In this document: positions 1 to 8,728 of the stretch, in pieces | How positions within the stretch are numbered: position 1 is the stretch's first letter | Layout: every line of letters begins with the position of its first letter | Program-made: the position numbers and the translations under genes | Source: Verrucomicrobiota bacterium | Lineage (GTDB): Bacteria > Verrucomicrobiota > Verrucomicrobiia > CAIQCK01 | Length of the DNA: 64,000 bases | Direction: 5' to 3' | NCBI GenBank assembly: GCA_016235595.1 | Contig: JACRJX010000041.1 | Span: forward strand, 248,001 to 312,000 | Notes under the pieces: model-generated | Seen by the model: only the letters and a program-made list of their open reading frames with translations | Told to the model about the DNA's origin: nothing | The model's database searches: none

Positions 1-1004
1 GCAGCGTTTGCAGGTGGCGGAGGCGTTTTCGCGGCGGTGGCACGCTTCAGCAGACCGAGGAAGTCGCTGTCGGTGGAAAGCAGGAGGGTGGTGTCCTTGG
101 AGAAGACTTTCCGGTAGGTCTCCATGCTCTTGAGGAACGCGTAGAACTCGGCCGCCTGTGAGTTCTGCGTGTAGGCACGAGCATAGATCTCGGCGGCCTT
201 GGCGTCGGCTTCGCCGCGGATGCGTTGCGTCTCGCGATAGGCGTTGGATTGGATGGTGTTGAGGTCGAGTTCCTTCTGGCCGGCGATGCGCGCAGCGGCG
301 CCTTCACCTTCAGAACGGAATGCCTGGGCGATTTGCTGCCGCTCGCTGATCATGCGCTGGTAGATGCGCTCCAATACTTCGGGGTTGTAATCCACGCGCT
401 TGATGCGCAGGTCGAGCAATTCGATGCCGAATTCGGCCAGTTTTCCCTCTGCGGCCTTCTTGATCTCTTCTTCGATCTTGCGCCGGCCAACAGTGATGGA
501 CGGTAGCGCGCCCACGGAGCCGAGAATGGCGGAACCAGCGGGAGCTTTCAATGAATCGTCCTGTTTCGGCTTGCGCATCTTGTCGGTGCGAATAATCTCG
601 ATCAGTTCATGTCTGGCGACAGCGTTGCGCGTCTCGCTGCCAAGGATGTCTTCGAGCCGCGAGCGGGCGCTCCGTTCGTCGCGGATGCGCAAGAAATACT
701 GCATCGGGTCCTTGACCCGCCACCGTGCGAAGGTTCTGACATGGATGTAGGTCTTGTCCTTGGTCGGGATGCCCACGGGCTCGCCGTCCCATTCTAGGAA
801 TCGCTTCTCAATCCGGTTAACGGCCTGAATGAAAGGCTGTTTGAAGTGCAGACCCGGCTCGACGACCGGCTCTCCAACCGGTTTGCCGAACTGGGTGATG
901 ATGACCTGCTCCATCATGTTCACCGTGTAGCAAATCTCGCCGAGGGCAAAGAACGCGACCAGTGCGACGAAGATGAGGATGAAGAAACTGCCAAGCTTCA
1001 TCAT
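1..1004 (-). CDS. hflC: HflC, SPFH-domain modulator of FtsH (C-terminus cut off)
   Basis: About 334 codons are visible and the C-terminal end runs off the left edge. The protein has one N-terminal membrane helix (about residues 4-22), an SPFH/band-7 domain, then a charged Ala/Glu-rich helical region and an Ala/Pro-rich stretch at the edge. In the known family HflC pairs with HflK in a membrane complex around the FtsH protease and limits its access to membrane substrates. The start overlaps the hflK stop as ATGA (1001-1004), which implies translational coupling. A GGGGAGG motif lies 4 nt before the first of two adjacent ATGs and 7 nt before the second (1001-999), so the second may be the real start. 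HflC rather than a generic SPFH protein is inferred from gene order and partner. Confidence 0.88.
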   Translation of the reverse strand, partial: MMKLGSFFILIFVALVAFFALGEICYTVNMMEQVIITQFGKPVGEPVVEPGLHFKQPFIQAVNRIEKRFLEWDGEPVGIPTKDKTYIHVRTFARWRVKDPMQYFLRIRDERSARSRLEDILGSETRNAVARHELIEIIRTDKMRKPKQDDSLKAPAGSAILGSVGALPSITVGRRKIEEEIKKAAEGKLAEFGIELLDLRIKRVDYNPEVLERIYQRMISERQQIAQAFRSEGEGAAARIAGQKELDLNTIQSNAYRETQRIRGEADAKAAEIYARAYTQNSQAAEFYAFLKSMETYRKVFSKDTTLLLSTDSDFLGLLKRATAAKTPPPPANA

Positions 1005-1984
1005 TTCACCTCCCCGATTTTCAGCGTCTGTGACAAGGCCGGCAACCATTGTCGCAACGACTCATCCACAATGAACTTGTGTCCCGCCTGCGGCAGGATC
1101 TCACCCATCGTCTCGAAGTAAATACGCGCCCGGGTGATTTCGGGCGACTTGACGTATTGTTCGAGCATCGCGTTGAACGAGGCGACATCGCCCTCGGCTT
1201 CGTTGACACGCTTGGCCTTGTAGCCCTGGGCTGTGCTGATGGCCTGCTCAGCCTCTCCCTTGGCCTTCGGCACTGCCTTGTTGTAATCGCCGTTGGCGAT
1301 GTTGATCGCATTCTCGCGATCCTGCTGGGCTTTGTTGACCTCATTGAACGATGCTTGTACCTGCTTGGGCGGGTTGACGTCCTTCAACTGCACTTGGTCC
1401 ACCGACAGGCCCAGTCCGTATTTCGCGACCATCTCCTGCAACCGTATGAGCGCGGACGCTTCGATGTCCTGCCGGCCGATGGTAATGACCTCATCCACCG
1501 TGCGGTCGCCGATCACCTCGCGCATGACCGCCTCCGACAAGTCGCGGAGCGTCTTGCCGGGATTGCACACGTCGAACAAATACTGTTTCGGGTCGCGGAT
1601 ACGATACTGTACCACCCATTCCACGAGCGCCGCGTTCAAGTCGCCGGTGACCATGGATTTCTCCTCGTCCGGCTCTTTGCCAGCCTGGTCAGTGTTGCTA
1701 TAGCCCGAAGTGGAGAAGCCGAACTCCATCTTCAACTGCCGGCGCGTGGGTAGCACCGTCACGTCGTCAATACCGAGCGGCAGTTTGAAATGCAGCCCCG
1801 GGCCAACCGTGGCAAGGTATTTTCCAAACCGCAACACCACCGCTTCCGACTCCGCCTCCACCGTGTAATAAGAAGTCCACGCAACCAGCAGAACGAGCGC
1901 GCCCACAAGACCGGCCCCGATACAACCAATCGAGGGCTTGTAGCCTCCAACGTCAATAATGATGGGTGGGGTTCTTGGGTCCAT
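1001..1984 (-). CDS. hflK: HflK, SPFH-domain partner of HflC
   Basis: 327 residues. A short N-terminal tail precedes a membrane helix at about residues 19-40, then a band-7/SPFH domain that begins with the typical ESEAVVLRFGKY and GPGLHFKLP stretches. A long Glu/Ala-rich coiled-coil region follows (NIANGDYNKAVPKAKGEAE). The family acts with HflC as a membrane cage around FtsH. It is shorter than enterobacterial HflK because the Gly-rich N-terminal part is missing, which is common outside Gammaproteobacteria. I chose the ATG at 1984-1982 because the residues upstream do not fit the family and the helix then sits at the expected distance. No clear Shine-Dalgarno is seen. The gene is divergent from the esterase gene and overlaps hflC by 4 nt. 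Confidence 0.88.
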   Translation of the reverse strand: MDPRTPPIIIDVGGYKPSIGCIGAGLVGALVLLVAWTSYYTVEAESEAVVLRFGKYLATVGPGLHFKLPLGIDDVTVLPTRRQLKMEFGFSTSGYSNTDQAGKEPDEEKSMVTGDLNAALVEWVVQYRIRDPKQYLFDVCNPGKTLRDLSEAVMREVIGDRTVDEVITIGRQDIEASALIRLQEMVAKYGLGLSVDQVQLKDVNPPKQVQASFNEVNKAQQDRENAINIANGDYNKAVPKAKGEAEQAISTAQGYKAKRVNEAEGDVASFNAMLEQYVKSPEITRARIYFETMGEILPQAGHKFIVDESLRQWLPALSQTLKIGEVK

Positions 1985-2060
1985 AATTCTGACGGGGGCA
2001 AGGTATCGAAGCCGTGGAAAAGATGCAAGGATTCCCGGCACGCCGGAGGCTGAAAGAGCT

Positions 2061-2088
2061 TTGACAACGTCCCGTCTGCCGGCAGAAT
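2061..2088 (+). promoter_or_regulatory. Sigma70-like promoter for a predicted leaderless esterase mRNA
   Basis: A perfect TTGACA (2061-2066) is followed by a 16-nt spacer and CAGAAT (2083-2088, four of six consensus bases). The ATG at 2095 is only 6 nt downstream, so the start site would fall at or next to the ATG. No Shine-Dalgarno precedes the ATG. The promoter is inferred from hexamers only. Confidence 0.45.
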
Positions 2089-2094
2089 CGCCGC

Positions 2095-3867
2095 ATGAAC
2101 TTTTCCGACCTCGTACGCGTGTCCATCGTTTCCATTACCTGCGCGCTGTCCGCAGCCATGGCTCCAGCGGCCGACGACTACAAACCCGGTCCGGATTCGC
2201 AACCGCAGCCGGGCGTGCCGAAGGGCGAGGTGCTGAAGTTCACTTTCGACAACAGCAGGATATTTCCCGGCACGACACGCGATTATTGGGTCTATGTGCC
2301 GGCGCAATACGACCCTGCCAAACCGGCATGCGTTTATGTGGGGCAGGACGGAGTGCAATACAACGCCCCGGTCGTCTTCGACAATCTCATCACGAAGAAG
2401 GAAATGCCCGTGACCATCGGAGTGTTCATCATGCACGGCAAGGTGAAAGCGACGGGCGATGGCGCGCTCGACCGGTTCAATCGCAGCTTCGAGTACGACG
2501 GCCTTGGCGACGCCTACGCGAGGTTCGTGCTCGATGAAATCTTCCCCGACGTGGAGAAACGGACCACGAGCGATGGCCGGCCGGTTCGCCTGCCGAAGAG
2601 CGGCAACGACCGCGCCATCGGCGGCGCCAGCAGCGGCGCGATCTGCGCGTTTACAGCGGCGTGGGAGCGGCCCGATGCGTTCAACCGCGTCTTCAGCGCC
2701 GTCGGCACCTACGTCGGCCTGCGCGGCGGCGACCGTTACCCGACGCTCATTCGCAAGTTCGACCCAAAGCCGATCCGCGTATTCCTGCAGGATGGCAGCA
2801 ACGACCTGAACATCTACGCCGGCGACTGGTGGATGGCGAACCAGACGATGCAACGCGCGCTCACCTTCGCGGGCTACGAGGTCAACCACGTCTGGGGCGA
2901 GGGCGGCCACAACGGCAAACACGCGACGGCGGTTTTCCCGGATGCGATGCGGTGGCTTTGGAAAGACTGGCCCGCCCCGGTGAAGGCTGGTGTCAGCAGC
3001 AACGCCACGCTGCAAGCCATCCTCGTCCCCGGTGAAACATGGCAGCTCGTTGCTGAGGGCTTCAAATCCACGACAGGACCAACCGCCAACGCAAAAGGCG
3101 AGGTGTTCTTCAACGGGCCGCCCACCGGCGCGCCAACAAGCCAGCTTCACAAGATTGCTCTCGACGGAAAAGTCAGCGTCATCGTCGCCGACTCGAAACG
3201 CGGCGACGGACAGGCATTCGGCCCCGACGGCCGCCTCTACGTGGTCGCGTCCGCTACGGAACAGATTCTCGCCTACGACGTTGAAGGCAAAGCGACGGTG
3301 ATCGCGGACGGCCTCAAGGGCAACGACCTCATCGTCCGTCACGACGGTCTGATCTACGTCACCGAGTCCGGCTCCGAGGCCAAGCCGAGCAAAGTCTGGC
3401 TCATCAAGCCCGGTGGCCAGAAGCGCGCCGTGGACACCGGCCTCCGGTTCGCCAACGGCATTACGCTCTCGCCCGACCAGTCATTGCTCTACGTGGACGA
3501 CTACCGCTCGCACTGGGTTTACAGCTATCAAATCGCGGCCGACGGTTCCCTGAAGTTCAAACAGCGCTACTTCTGGCTGCATTGTCCCGACACGGGCGAC
3601 GACAGCAGCGCCGACGGCATGACCACCGACCGCGACGGCCGTCTCTACGTCACTACGCGGATGGGCATCCAGGTCTGCGACCAGGCAGGCCGCGTCAACG
3701 CCATCCTGCCGACGCCCAACGGCCGCGTCAGCGCCGTCTGCTTCGGCGGCGAGAACAACGACACTCTCTTCGCCACTTGCGGCGACAAGGTTTTCAAGCG
3801 CAAGTTGAAGGTGAAGGGCACCCAACCTTGGGCCGCACCCCTGAAGCCGGTAAAGCCGAGGCTGTAA
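2095..3867 (+). CDS. Exported esterase fused to an SMP-30/gluconolactonase-like propeller
   Basis: 590 residues with an N-terminal Sec-type signal (about residues 1-26, ending AMAPAA). Residues about 45-300 form an alpha/beta-hydrolase of the enterochelin-esterase (Fes/IroE-like) type, with a GASSG nucleophile elbow (Ser179), a later Asp in the FLQDGSNDL stretch and a His in GEGGHNGKH. Residues about 310-590 are repeats of an SMP-30/LRE-like beta-propeller (DGRLYV, FANGITLSPDQ, DGMTTDRDGRLYVTT). Both parts read through in one frame with no stop or frameshift. Known Fes-like domains cleave ester bonds and SMP-30-like domains hydrolyse sugar lactones, so a periplasmic enzyme acting on esterified sugars or lactones is plausible. 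The substrate is unknown. Confidence 0.75.
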   Translation: MNFSDLVRVSIVSITCALSAAMAPAADDYKPGPDSQPQPGVPKGEVLKFTFDNSRIFPGTTRDYWVYVPAQYDPAKPACVYVGQDGVQYNAPVVFDNLITKKEMPVTIGVFIMHGKVKATGDGALDRFNRSFEYDGLGDAYARFVLDEIFPDVEKRTTSDGRPVRLPKSGNDRAIGGASSGAICAFTAAWERPDAFNRVFSAVGTYVGLRGGDRYPTLIRKFDPKPIRVFLQDGSNDLNIYAGDWWMANQTMQRALTFAGYEVNHVWGEGGHNGKHATAVFPDAMRWLWKDWPAPVKAGVSSNATLQAILVPGETWQLVAEGFKSTTGPTANAKGEVFFNGPPTGAPTSQLHKIALDGKVSVIVADSKRGDGQAFGPDGRLYVVASATEQILAYDVEGKATVIADGLKGNDLIVRHDGLIYVTESGSEAKPSKVWLIKPGGQKRAVDTGLRFANGITLSPDQSLLYVDDYRSHWVYSYQIAADGSLKFKQRYFWLHCPDTGDDSSADGMTTDRDGRLYVTTRMGIQVCDQAGRVNAILPTPNGRVSAVCFGGENNDTLFATCGDKVFKRKLKVKGTQPWAAPLKPVKPRL

Positions 3868-3952
3868 AAGCTCAAGTTATCCACACCGCGATTGCTCCCG
3901 CTTGCGCCGTGACTTTGGCGCGTGGCGCAGGCAGTATGCGCGCTGCAAAAAT

Positions 3953-5320
3953 ATGACCCAGAACATTTCAGGCAACGTCATCACCGCGCTCAAGCGCGCC
4001 AATCGCGTCGTCGTCATCACCGGCGCGGGCATCTCGGCCGAAAGCGGCATCCCGACGTTCCGCGGCGCTGACGGATTGTGGCGGAATTTCAAACCGGAAG
4101 ACATGGCGACGCCGGAAGCGTTCCAGCGCCAACCGCACACGGTGTGGGAATGGTATGACTGGCGCCGCGGTCTCTGCGCGCAAGCGCAGCCGAACCCGGC
4201 GCATGTGGTCGTCGCGGCCATGGAGCGGTTCTATCATCATTTCCTGCTGGTGACGCAAAACGTGGACGGTCTCCATCCACGCGCCGGCAGCCGGCGGATG
4301 GTGGAGGTCCACGGCAGCGTGTGGCGGGGGCAGTGTCTGCAATGCGGCGCGACGTTGCCGTTGGAGCAGACGCCGCTGAAGGAACTGCCGCCGCATCACG
4401 AAGGTTGCGGCGGCATGTTGCGACCGGCGGTGGTCTGGTTTGGCGAGAACTATGATCCGGCGGCCTTGCAACAGATGCTCGCGGCAGTCGAGGAGGCGCA
4501 ACTGGTGCTGGTCGTCGGCACGTCCGGCGGGGTGGCGTTGCCGGTGGACCTCGTCACGCAGGCGCGGCAGGCCGGCGCAACGATCATCGAGATCAATTCC
4601 GAACGCAGCGCAGTGTCGCGGCTGGCGCACGAGCGATTGGAGGGAAAGGCGGGCGAGATCCTGCCGGAGCTTTGGCGGCGCGCTCAACTGGCGTATCTCG
4701 TTGACGAAATTCGCGAGTGCGCGCAACGGAAAGGCCGGCGGCTCGTGGTTGGCATCGCCGGACCGCCGGGCGCGGGCAAGAGCCGGTTGGCGAAGACGCT
4801 GGCCGCAGAGCTGGGGCCTCACGTGCTCGTGCCGATGGACGGATTTCATTTCAACAACGCGCGGCTGGAGATGCTGGGCCTTCGCGCGCGCAAGGGCGCG
4901 CCGGAAACGTTCGACCGGCTGGCGTTCGAGCTGGCCATGAGGGCCTTGCACCTTGCAATGGAGCCCGTACGGCTGCCGGTGTATTCGCGCGAAACGCATG
5001 AGCCGGTGCCGGACGCATTCACGGCGGGGCCGGCGACGCCGTTTGTGATCGTCGAGGGAAACTACCTTCTTCACTGGCCCGAAGTGCGCGACGCGCTGGA
5101 CTTGCGAATTTACCTCGACTGCGACCCCGCGCTGGCGCGCAAGAATCTGATCGCCCGCCACCAACGCGGTGGCGCGAGCGAGGAGGAAGCCATCCGCAAG
5201 TTCGAGCAGAACGACCGGTTGAATCGGGAGATAGTCGAAGCGACGCGCGGCGCAGCAGAGCTGCAAGTGTGGCGCGACGACGCCGGATGGACGGTAACGC
5301 GCGCAGCCGAGGGGCGTTGA
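3953..5320 (+). CDS. Class III sirtuin deacylase fused to a PRK/FrcK-type P-loop kinase
   Basis: 455 residues in one uninterrupted frame. Residues about 1-245 are a Sir2 domain: GAGISAESG (24-32), TQNVDGLH (101-108), catalytic His120 and VVWFGEN (160-166). Tyr68 and Arg71 form the YxxR pair that in SIRT5 and CobB marks preference for succinyl, malonyl or glutaryl lysine. The zinc site has Cys128, Cys131 and Cys152, but the fourth ligand position carries His148/His149 instead of Cys. Residues about 262-455 are a P-loop kinase with GPPGAGKS (270-277), MDGFHF (295-300) and RKGAPETFD, typical of the phosphoribulokinase/uridine kinase/FrcK-like superfamily. I chose the ATG at 3953 because it starts just before the Rossmann strand. 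No Shine-Dalgarno is visible. The kinase substrate is unknown. Known relatives phosphorylate sugars, nucleosides, pantothenate or nicotinamide riboside. Confidence 0.85.
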   Translation: MTQNISGNVITALKRANRVVVITGAGISAESGIPTFRGADGLWRNFKPEDMATPEAFQRQPHTVWEWYDWRRGLCAQAQPNPAHVVVAAMERFYHHFLLVTQNVDGLHPRAGSRRMVEVHGSVWRGQCLQCGATLPLEQTPLKELPPHHEGCGGMLRPAVVWFGENYDPAALQQMLAAVEEAQLVLVVGTSGGVALPVDLVTQARQAGATIIEINSERSAVSRLAHERLEGKAGEILPELWRRAQLAYLVDEIRECAQRKGRRLVVGIAGPPGAGKSRLAKTLAAELGPHVLVPMDGFHFNNARLEMLGLRARKGAPETFDRLAFELAMRALHLAMEPVRLPVYSRETHEPVPDAFTAGPATPFVIVEGNYLLHWPEVRDALDLRIYLDCDPALARKNLIARHQRGGASEEEAIRKFEQNDRLNREIVEATRGAAELQVWRDDAGWTVTRAAEGR

Positions 5321-5324
5321 CGAA

Positions 5325-5348
5325 GGGCGAGACGCTCAAAGCGTGCCC
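5325..5348. terminator. Hairpin in the convergent gap after the sirtuin-kinase gene
   Basis: GGGC (5325-5328) pairs with GCCC (5345-5348), and ACGCT (5332-5336) pairs with AGCGT (5340-5344) around a 3-nt loop with a 3-nt bulge. It lies 4 nt after a stop codon between convergent genes. No T-run follows, so termination is only a guess. The rest of the gap to 5423 shows nothing recognisable. Confidence 0.3.
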
Positions 5349-5423
5349 AACCATTCGCGCGTCTGTTTCACGCACAAACCCCGGATTGAGAACCGGAACC
5401 CGGCGTAGGCGGCCATAATTCTG

Positions 5424-7463
5424 TTAGAACTTCACGGCGCAATATCGTCCGAACGCCGGCAGCGCGAGAGAACCGTCCGCCGCTGGCTGCAATGGCACGG
5501 GCGCGGCGAGGTGCGGCGAGTAAAGCGTTGGTTTCCCTCCCGACAGCCATTTGCCAACGCGCAGGCGGAAATCTTCCGGCGAGCCGTCGCCGTAATAGAC
5601 AACATGGGCCACGCGCGCGTCGGGCAGCCGATAGATGTCCACAAACGTCAGCGGTTGCTTGCGGTCGCCGCCTTCCAACTCGGCGGCAAGACCTTCCTTC
5701 GCCAATTCGCGCACTGTTTTGAGGATATCCGGCGTGTGGGCCGGCATCGCGGGACGCAACCCGCGTTCGCTTTCGCCCGCGGGTTGCGAGATGCGGCCGG
5801 GACATTTCGCAAGATAGCGGACGTTGGGTTTTGAGGCGAGGTCGGGCAGCGGCGAACGTTCGCGCTGGCGGAAGTTCTCATCGCACTCGCCGCTGGCGCC
5901 GGTAATGATGACGCCACAACCGCGCTCGACGGCGGCGCGGATCGCCTCGCATTCGCGATCGCTCAGGCAGGTCTGGCTGGCGACGATGAGCACGTCGCGC
6001 GAGCCGAGTTGCGCGAGATGCGGCTCCTTGGCAACGCGATAGGCGATGCGGCCCAATAGCGCCTGCTCAAAACCCAGCACGCTGTTGTAAGCCGCGCGAT
6101 GGTCGAATGCCAGCGACCACACCGAGTGATAGACCCAGACGTTGGCACACGGCTGCGAGCCGGTGTAGAGGGCCTCGTGCGCGCGGTTGAAACCCATGTA
6201 GCGCTTCATCGCCTCGAAAAACGCCGGCTGCTCGAAGAACGCCGAGCCGTCGCGCTTGTCGCCCGAGCGCAACGCCCACGTTGCCGTCAACATGTGGCCG
6301 CCGCACGCGAGGCTCTCGGCCATGTCGAGTTCGACGGGCTTCGGCTCGCTGGGCAACGTAATGCTGCCTTTGGCGCTGCGCAGCCAGTCGGTGGAGAGCG
6401 CGACGCGGCCAATGGCGGTGCCTTCCTTCAGGTGGCGCACTTTCGTGACCAGTTCGCGGTCGAGCACCTGCGGCATGTCGTGGCTCTCGGCGACGGCCAG
6501 ATCGAGATAGTCGCCGTTGTCCGGCAACAGCCGCGTGCGATCTTTGCGCCAGAGCGCGGGGCAATCCTCATAGGTGACGAACGCCGCGCCGGGCTTGGTG
6601 CGGTGGGTAAACTCGCGCAGTTCGCGCAGCCGCCGGCCCATCAGGTCCGTGCGAAACCGAATCCATTCCTGCCAGATCGCGTCTTTCGTGTTCCACTGCG
6701 ACGGAATGCGAACGTGGTTGAAATGTGGCAGACCGAAACGCTCGCGCGGGCTCGGGTTGTGTTCGGTCAGGTAACGCCGGAAAGCCGCCTGGCAGCCGTC
6801 GCAGTGGCAATCGTAGCTCGTGCCGTCGAACTCAACGCCGTCCATGTTCGCTTCCTGCAGACAGCGATTCATGACGCGCTGCAGGTAGGCGATGAACTCA
6901 TCGTGAACCGGGCACGCCGACCATCGCCACGCTGCGCTGCCATAGGTGCGTTTGCTGCCGTCGGCAGCGCGTTGAATCCAATCGGCGAGGTTCGGCACTT
7001 CGTCGAGCATCGTCTCGTAGATGACGGTGCTGAACTGGTGATAGCCGAGCACGCGGATACCGCGGGCGTGGGCGCGGCGGGTGAAATCGGCAGCCCGCGC
7101 CATCTCGCCGGCTTCCGCCTTCAGGCCGAAACCTTTGTAGAAATGTGTTGTGACGACGTTGACGCCCGCCGCGGCGAGCTTGTCGAGAATCTCGTCGCTG
7201 TGCATGCGTTCATACCAGCGGCGCACCCAATGTCCCGTTGCGCGCCCGTCGCCGACGCCCGCGCCGTGACCGCCACGCGCGTAAAGGTCAATCGGCTCCC
7301 ACAGCGCCCAGACCCAGCGCAGTTTGCCCGGCGCAATCCAGTCGGGCGCGGCGCTCGCCGCAGCCGCGGCGTTCCCAACGCCCCGGCCGAACCAAAGCGC
7401 GCCCGCAGCGAAAGAGGAGACGGCAAGAAATTCGCGACGATTGAGATACGGTGTCGTTTTCAT
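5424..7463 (-). CDS. Tat-exported TIM-barrel glycosidase-like protein
   Basis: 679 residues. The N-terminus carries a twin-arginine signal (NRREFLAV at about 8-15, then a hydrophobic stretch). Residues about 50-430 look like a TIM barrel of the uncharacterised glycoside-hydrolase-like proteins common in PVC bacteria: VNVVTTHFYKGF, GIRVLGYHQF, then MDGVEFDG at about 207-214 followed at once by a Cys cluster (CHCDGC, about 219-224). A later part resembles the glutamine-amidotransferase-like domain of GH42-type enzymes. No catalytic acid can be assigned with certainty, though E211 and D213 are candidates. It is the last of three minus-strand genes, starting 13 nt after the propeller gene stops. 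The ATG at 7463-7461 begins the Tat signal exactly. Function beyond probable glycan hydrolysis is not known. Confidence 0.6.
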   Translation of the reverse strand: MKTTPYLNRREFLAVSSFAAGALWFGRGVGNAAAAASAAPDWIAPGKLRWVWALWEPIDLYARGGHGAGVGDGRATGHWVRRWYERMHSDEILDKLAAAGVNVVTTHFYKGFGLKAEAGEMARAADFTRRAHARGIRVLGYHQFSTVIYETMLDEVPNLADWIQRAADGSKRTYGSAAWRWSACPVHDEFIAYLQRVMNRCLQEANMDGVEFDGTSYDCHCDGCQAAFRRYLTEHNPSPRERFGLPHFNHVRIPSQWNTKDAIWQEWIRFRTDLMGRRLRELREFTHRTKPGAAFVTYEDCPALWRKDRTRLLPDNGDYLDLAVAESHDMPQVLDRELVTKVRHLKEGTAIGRVALSTDWLRSAKGSITLPSEPKPVELDMAESLACGGHMLTATWALRSGDKRDGSAFFEQPAFFEAMKRYMGFNRAHEALYTGSQPCANVWVYHSVWSLAFDHRAAYNSVLGFEQALLGRIAYRVAKEPHLAQLGSRDVLIVASQTCLSDRECEAIRAAVERGCGVIITGASGECDENFRQRERSPLPDLASKPNVRYLAKCPGRISQPAGESERGLRPAMPAHTPDILKTVRELAKEGLAAELEGGDRKQPLTFVDIYRLPDARVAHVVYYGDGSPEDFRLRVGKWLSGGKPTLYSPHLAAPVPLQPAADGSLALPAFGRYCAVKF

Positions 7464-7476
7464 GGCGGGGCGGCGA

Positions 7477-8694
7477 TCAATGCTTCGTTGCACGGGGAAC
7501 CAGGCAGTAGATGTTTGGCCGGCCACTGTCGGTTTCGCCGGCGTAGATGCGGCCATCGGGCAACACGACCATCGCGTGGAAGATACAAAGCTTGTAATGC
7601 GGCAGCACCACGCCGTGATTCTCCAGCGCGTGTTTCGCCGGGTCATACGTGAACAATTGCATCTGCGGAAAACCTCCGAAACCGATGATGCGGCCACCCG
7701 CGGCTTCGGCGAGCGCCGGGATGCGCGACGAGCGCACGGGCTGGCCAAGAAGTTCCACCTTGGCGGCGCCGGGCTTCAGGCGGCAGAGGTTGGCCGGCAG
7801 CGACGTGCCGAAGTAAACCGCCCCGTCGCGCGCACAATACGCCGAGTCGAAGCCGTTGGCCCAGGATTTGTTCTTTGCGGGCGACACGGCGCGAAACGGC
7901 TCGGTCGGCACTTCGATGGTCGTGCGCTTGAACGACCGGCGCTCGTGCTCGTAGCGCATCAGGTAGCAGCCGTCAGTGCGGACGGGCGCGCCTTTCCGCG
8001 CGAGCGCGCAGTTCCAGCATCCCCATGTCACGCCAGAGGCATCGCAAACGAGGTTGTGATGAGCCATCTGTGAAATGCGGCCGTAGTCCGTGACCGTGTG
8101 CGAGGCGAGATCGTGGACGAAGAACCGGTTGCCGGGGATGGTATAACCCGCGACGTAGCGTCCGCGCGGGTCCATCACCATTCCCTGAATGGCCTCGCCG
8201 CGCACCTGCGGACCAAGATCGCTGAGCTGACCGCCGCCCGGCTGGTAACGGAACAGACGGCCGCCTTCGTAGCCGTCGCTGTGAAACTCCATCGGGTAGG
8301 CATCCGAGATGTTCAAGCCCTGCCCGATGTAGAGACTGCCGTCCGGCGCTTTCACGAGCGCGTTGTGAATCTTGTCAAGGATGCCGTGCGTCTTCGGGTC
8401 GTCCGGGAAGATCTCGCCGAGATCGCGGATCGAGTCATCACTCGGGTCGAGCGCCGCCAGCACGCGCCGCTTGCCCGTCAGTCCGCAATAGACCAGGCCG
8501 TCTTTGCCCAGCACCATGGCTGTAACCGCGTTGGCCTCGGCCACTGGCACGCGCATCTCCTTCACGTCATACGCTTTCATCGAATGCGGCGTGCCCGCTC
8601 CGAAACATCGCGGCCAGGGCGCAAACATGGCCGCTGTTGAAACCGCGATGGATTGTTTCAAGAAACCGCGTCGGGTGAGTGATTGTGTTTTCAT
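7477..8694 (-). CDS. Tat-exported beta-propeller protein, function unknown
   Basis: 405 residues. A twin-arginine signal (LTRRGFLKQS, about residues 6-15) is followed by repeated short motifs of a beta-propeller, such as AMVLGKDGLVYCGL, APDGSLYIGQG, VMDPRGRYVAG and LPDGRIYAGE. I do not see catalytic residues that would name an enzyme. Propellers of this kind in such operons may be lyases, lactonases or binding modules. A GTGAGGT Shine-Dalgarno sits 8 nt before the ATG. It lies between the beta-helix gene (34 nt upstream) and the TIM-barrel gene (13 nt downstream), so the three are probably co-transcribed and act on the same exported substrate. Confidence 0.6.
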   Translation of the reverse strand: MKTQSLTRRGFLKQSIAVSTAAMFAPWPRCFGAGTPHSMKAYDVKEMRVPVAEANAVTAMVLGKDGLVYCGLTGKRRVLAALDPSDDSIRDLGEIFPDDPKTHGILDKIHNALVKAPDGSLYIGQGLNISDAYPMEFHSDGYEGGRLFRYQPGGGQLSDLGPQVRGEAIQGMVMDPRGRYVAGYTIPGNRFFVHDLASHTVTDYGRISQMAHHNLVCDASGVTWGCWNCALARKGAPVRTDGCYLMRYEHERRSFKRTTIEVPTEPFRAVSPAKNKSWANGFDSAYCARDGAVYFGTSLPANLCRLKPGAAKVELLGQPVRSSRIPALAEAAGGRIIGFGGFPQMQLFTYDPAKHALENHGVVLPHYKLCIFHAMVVLPDGRIYAGETDSGRPNIYCLVPRATKH

Positions 8695-8728
8695 GTGAAT
8701 GACCTCACGATTTCCATCGGCCCTGCCG

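Noticed and set aside
1759-3342. Long open frame of 527 codons antisense to the esterase gene
   Set aside because: It has a low-complexity, Arg/Val/Ala-rich composition and no family pattern. The opposite strand codes for a clear enzyme with signal peptide and catalytic motifs.
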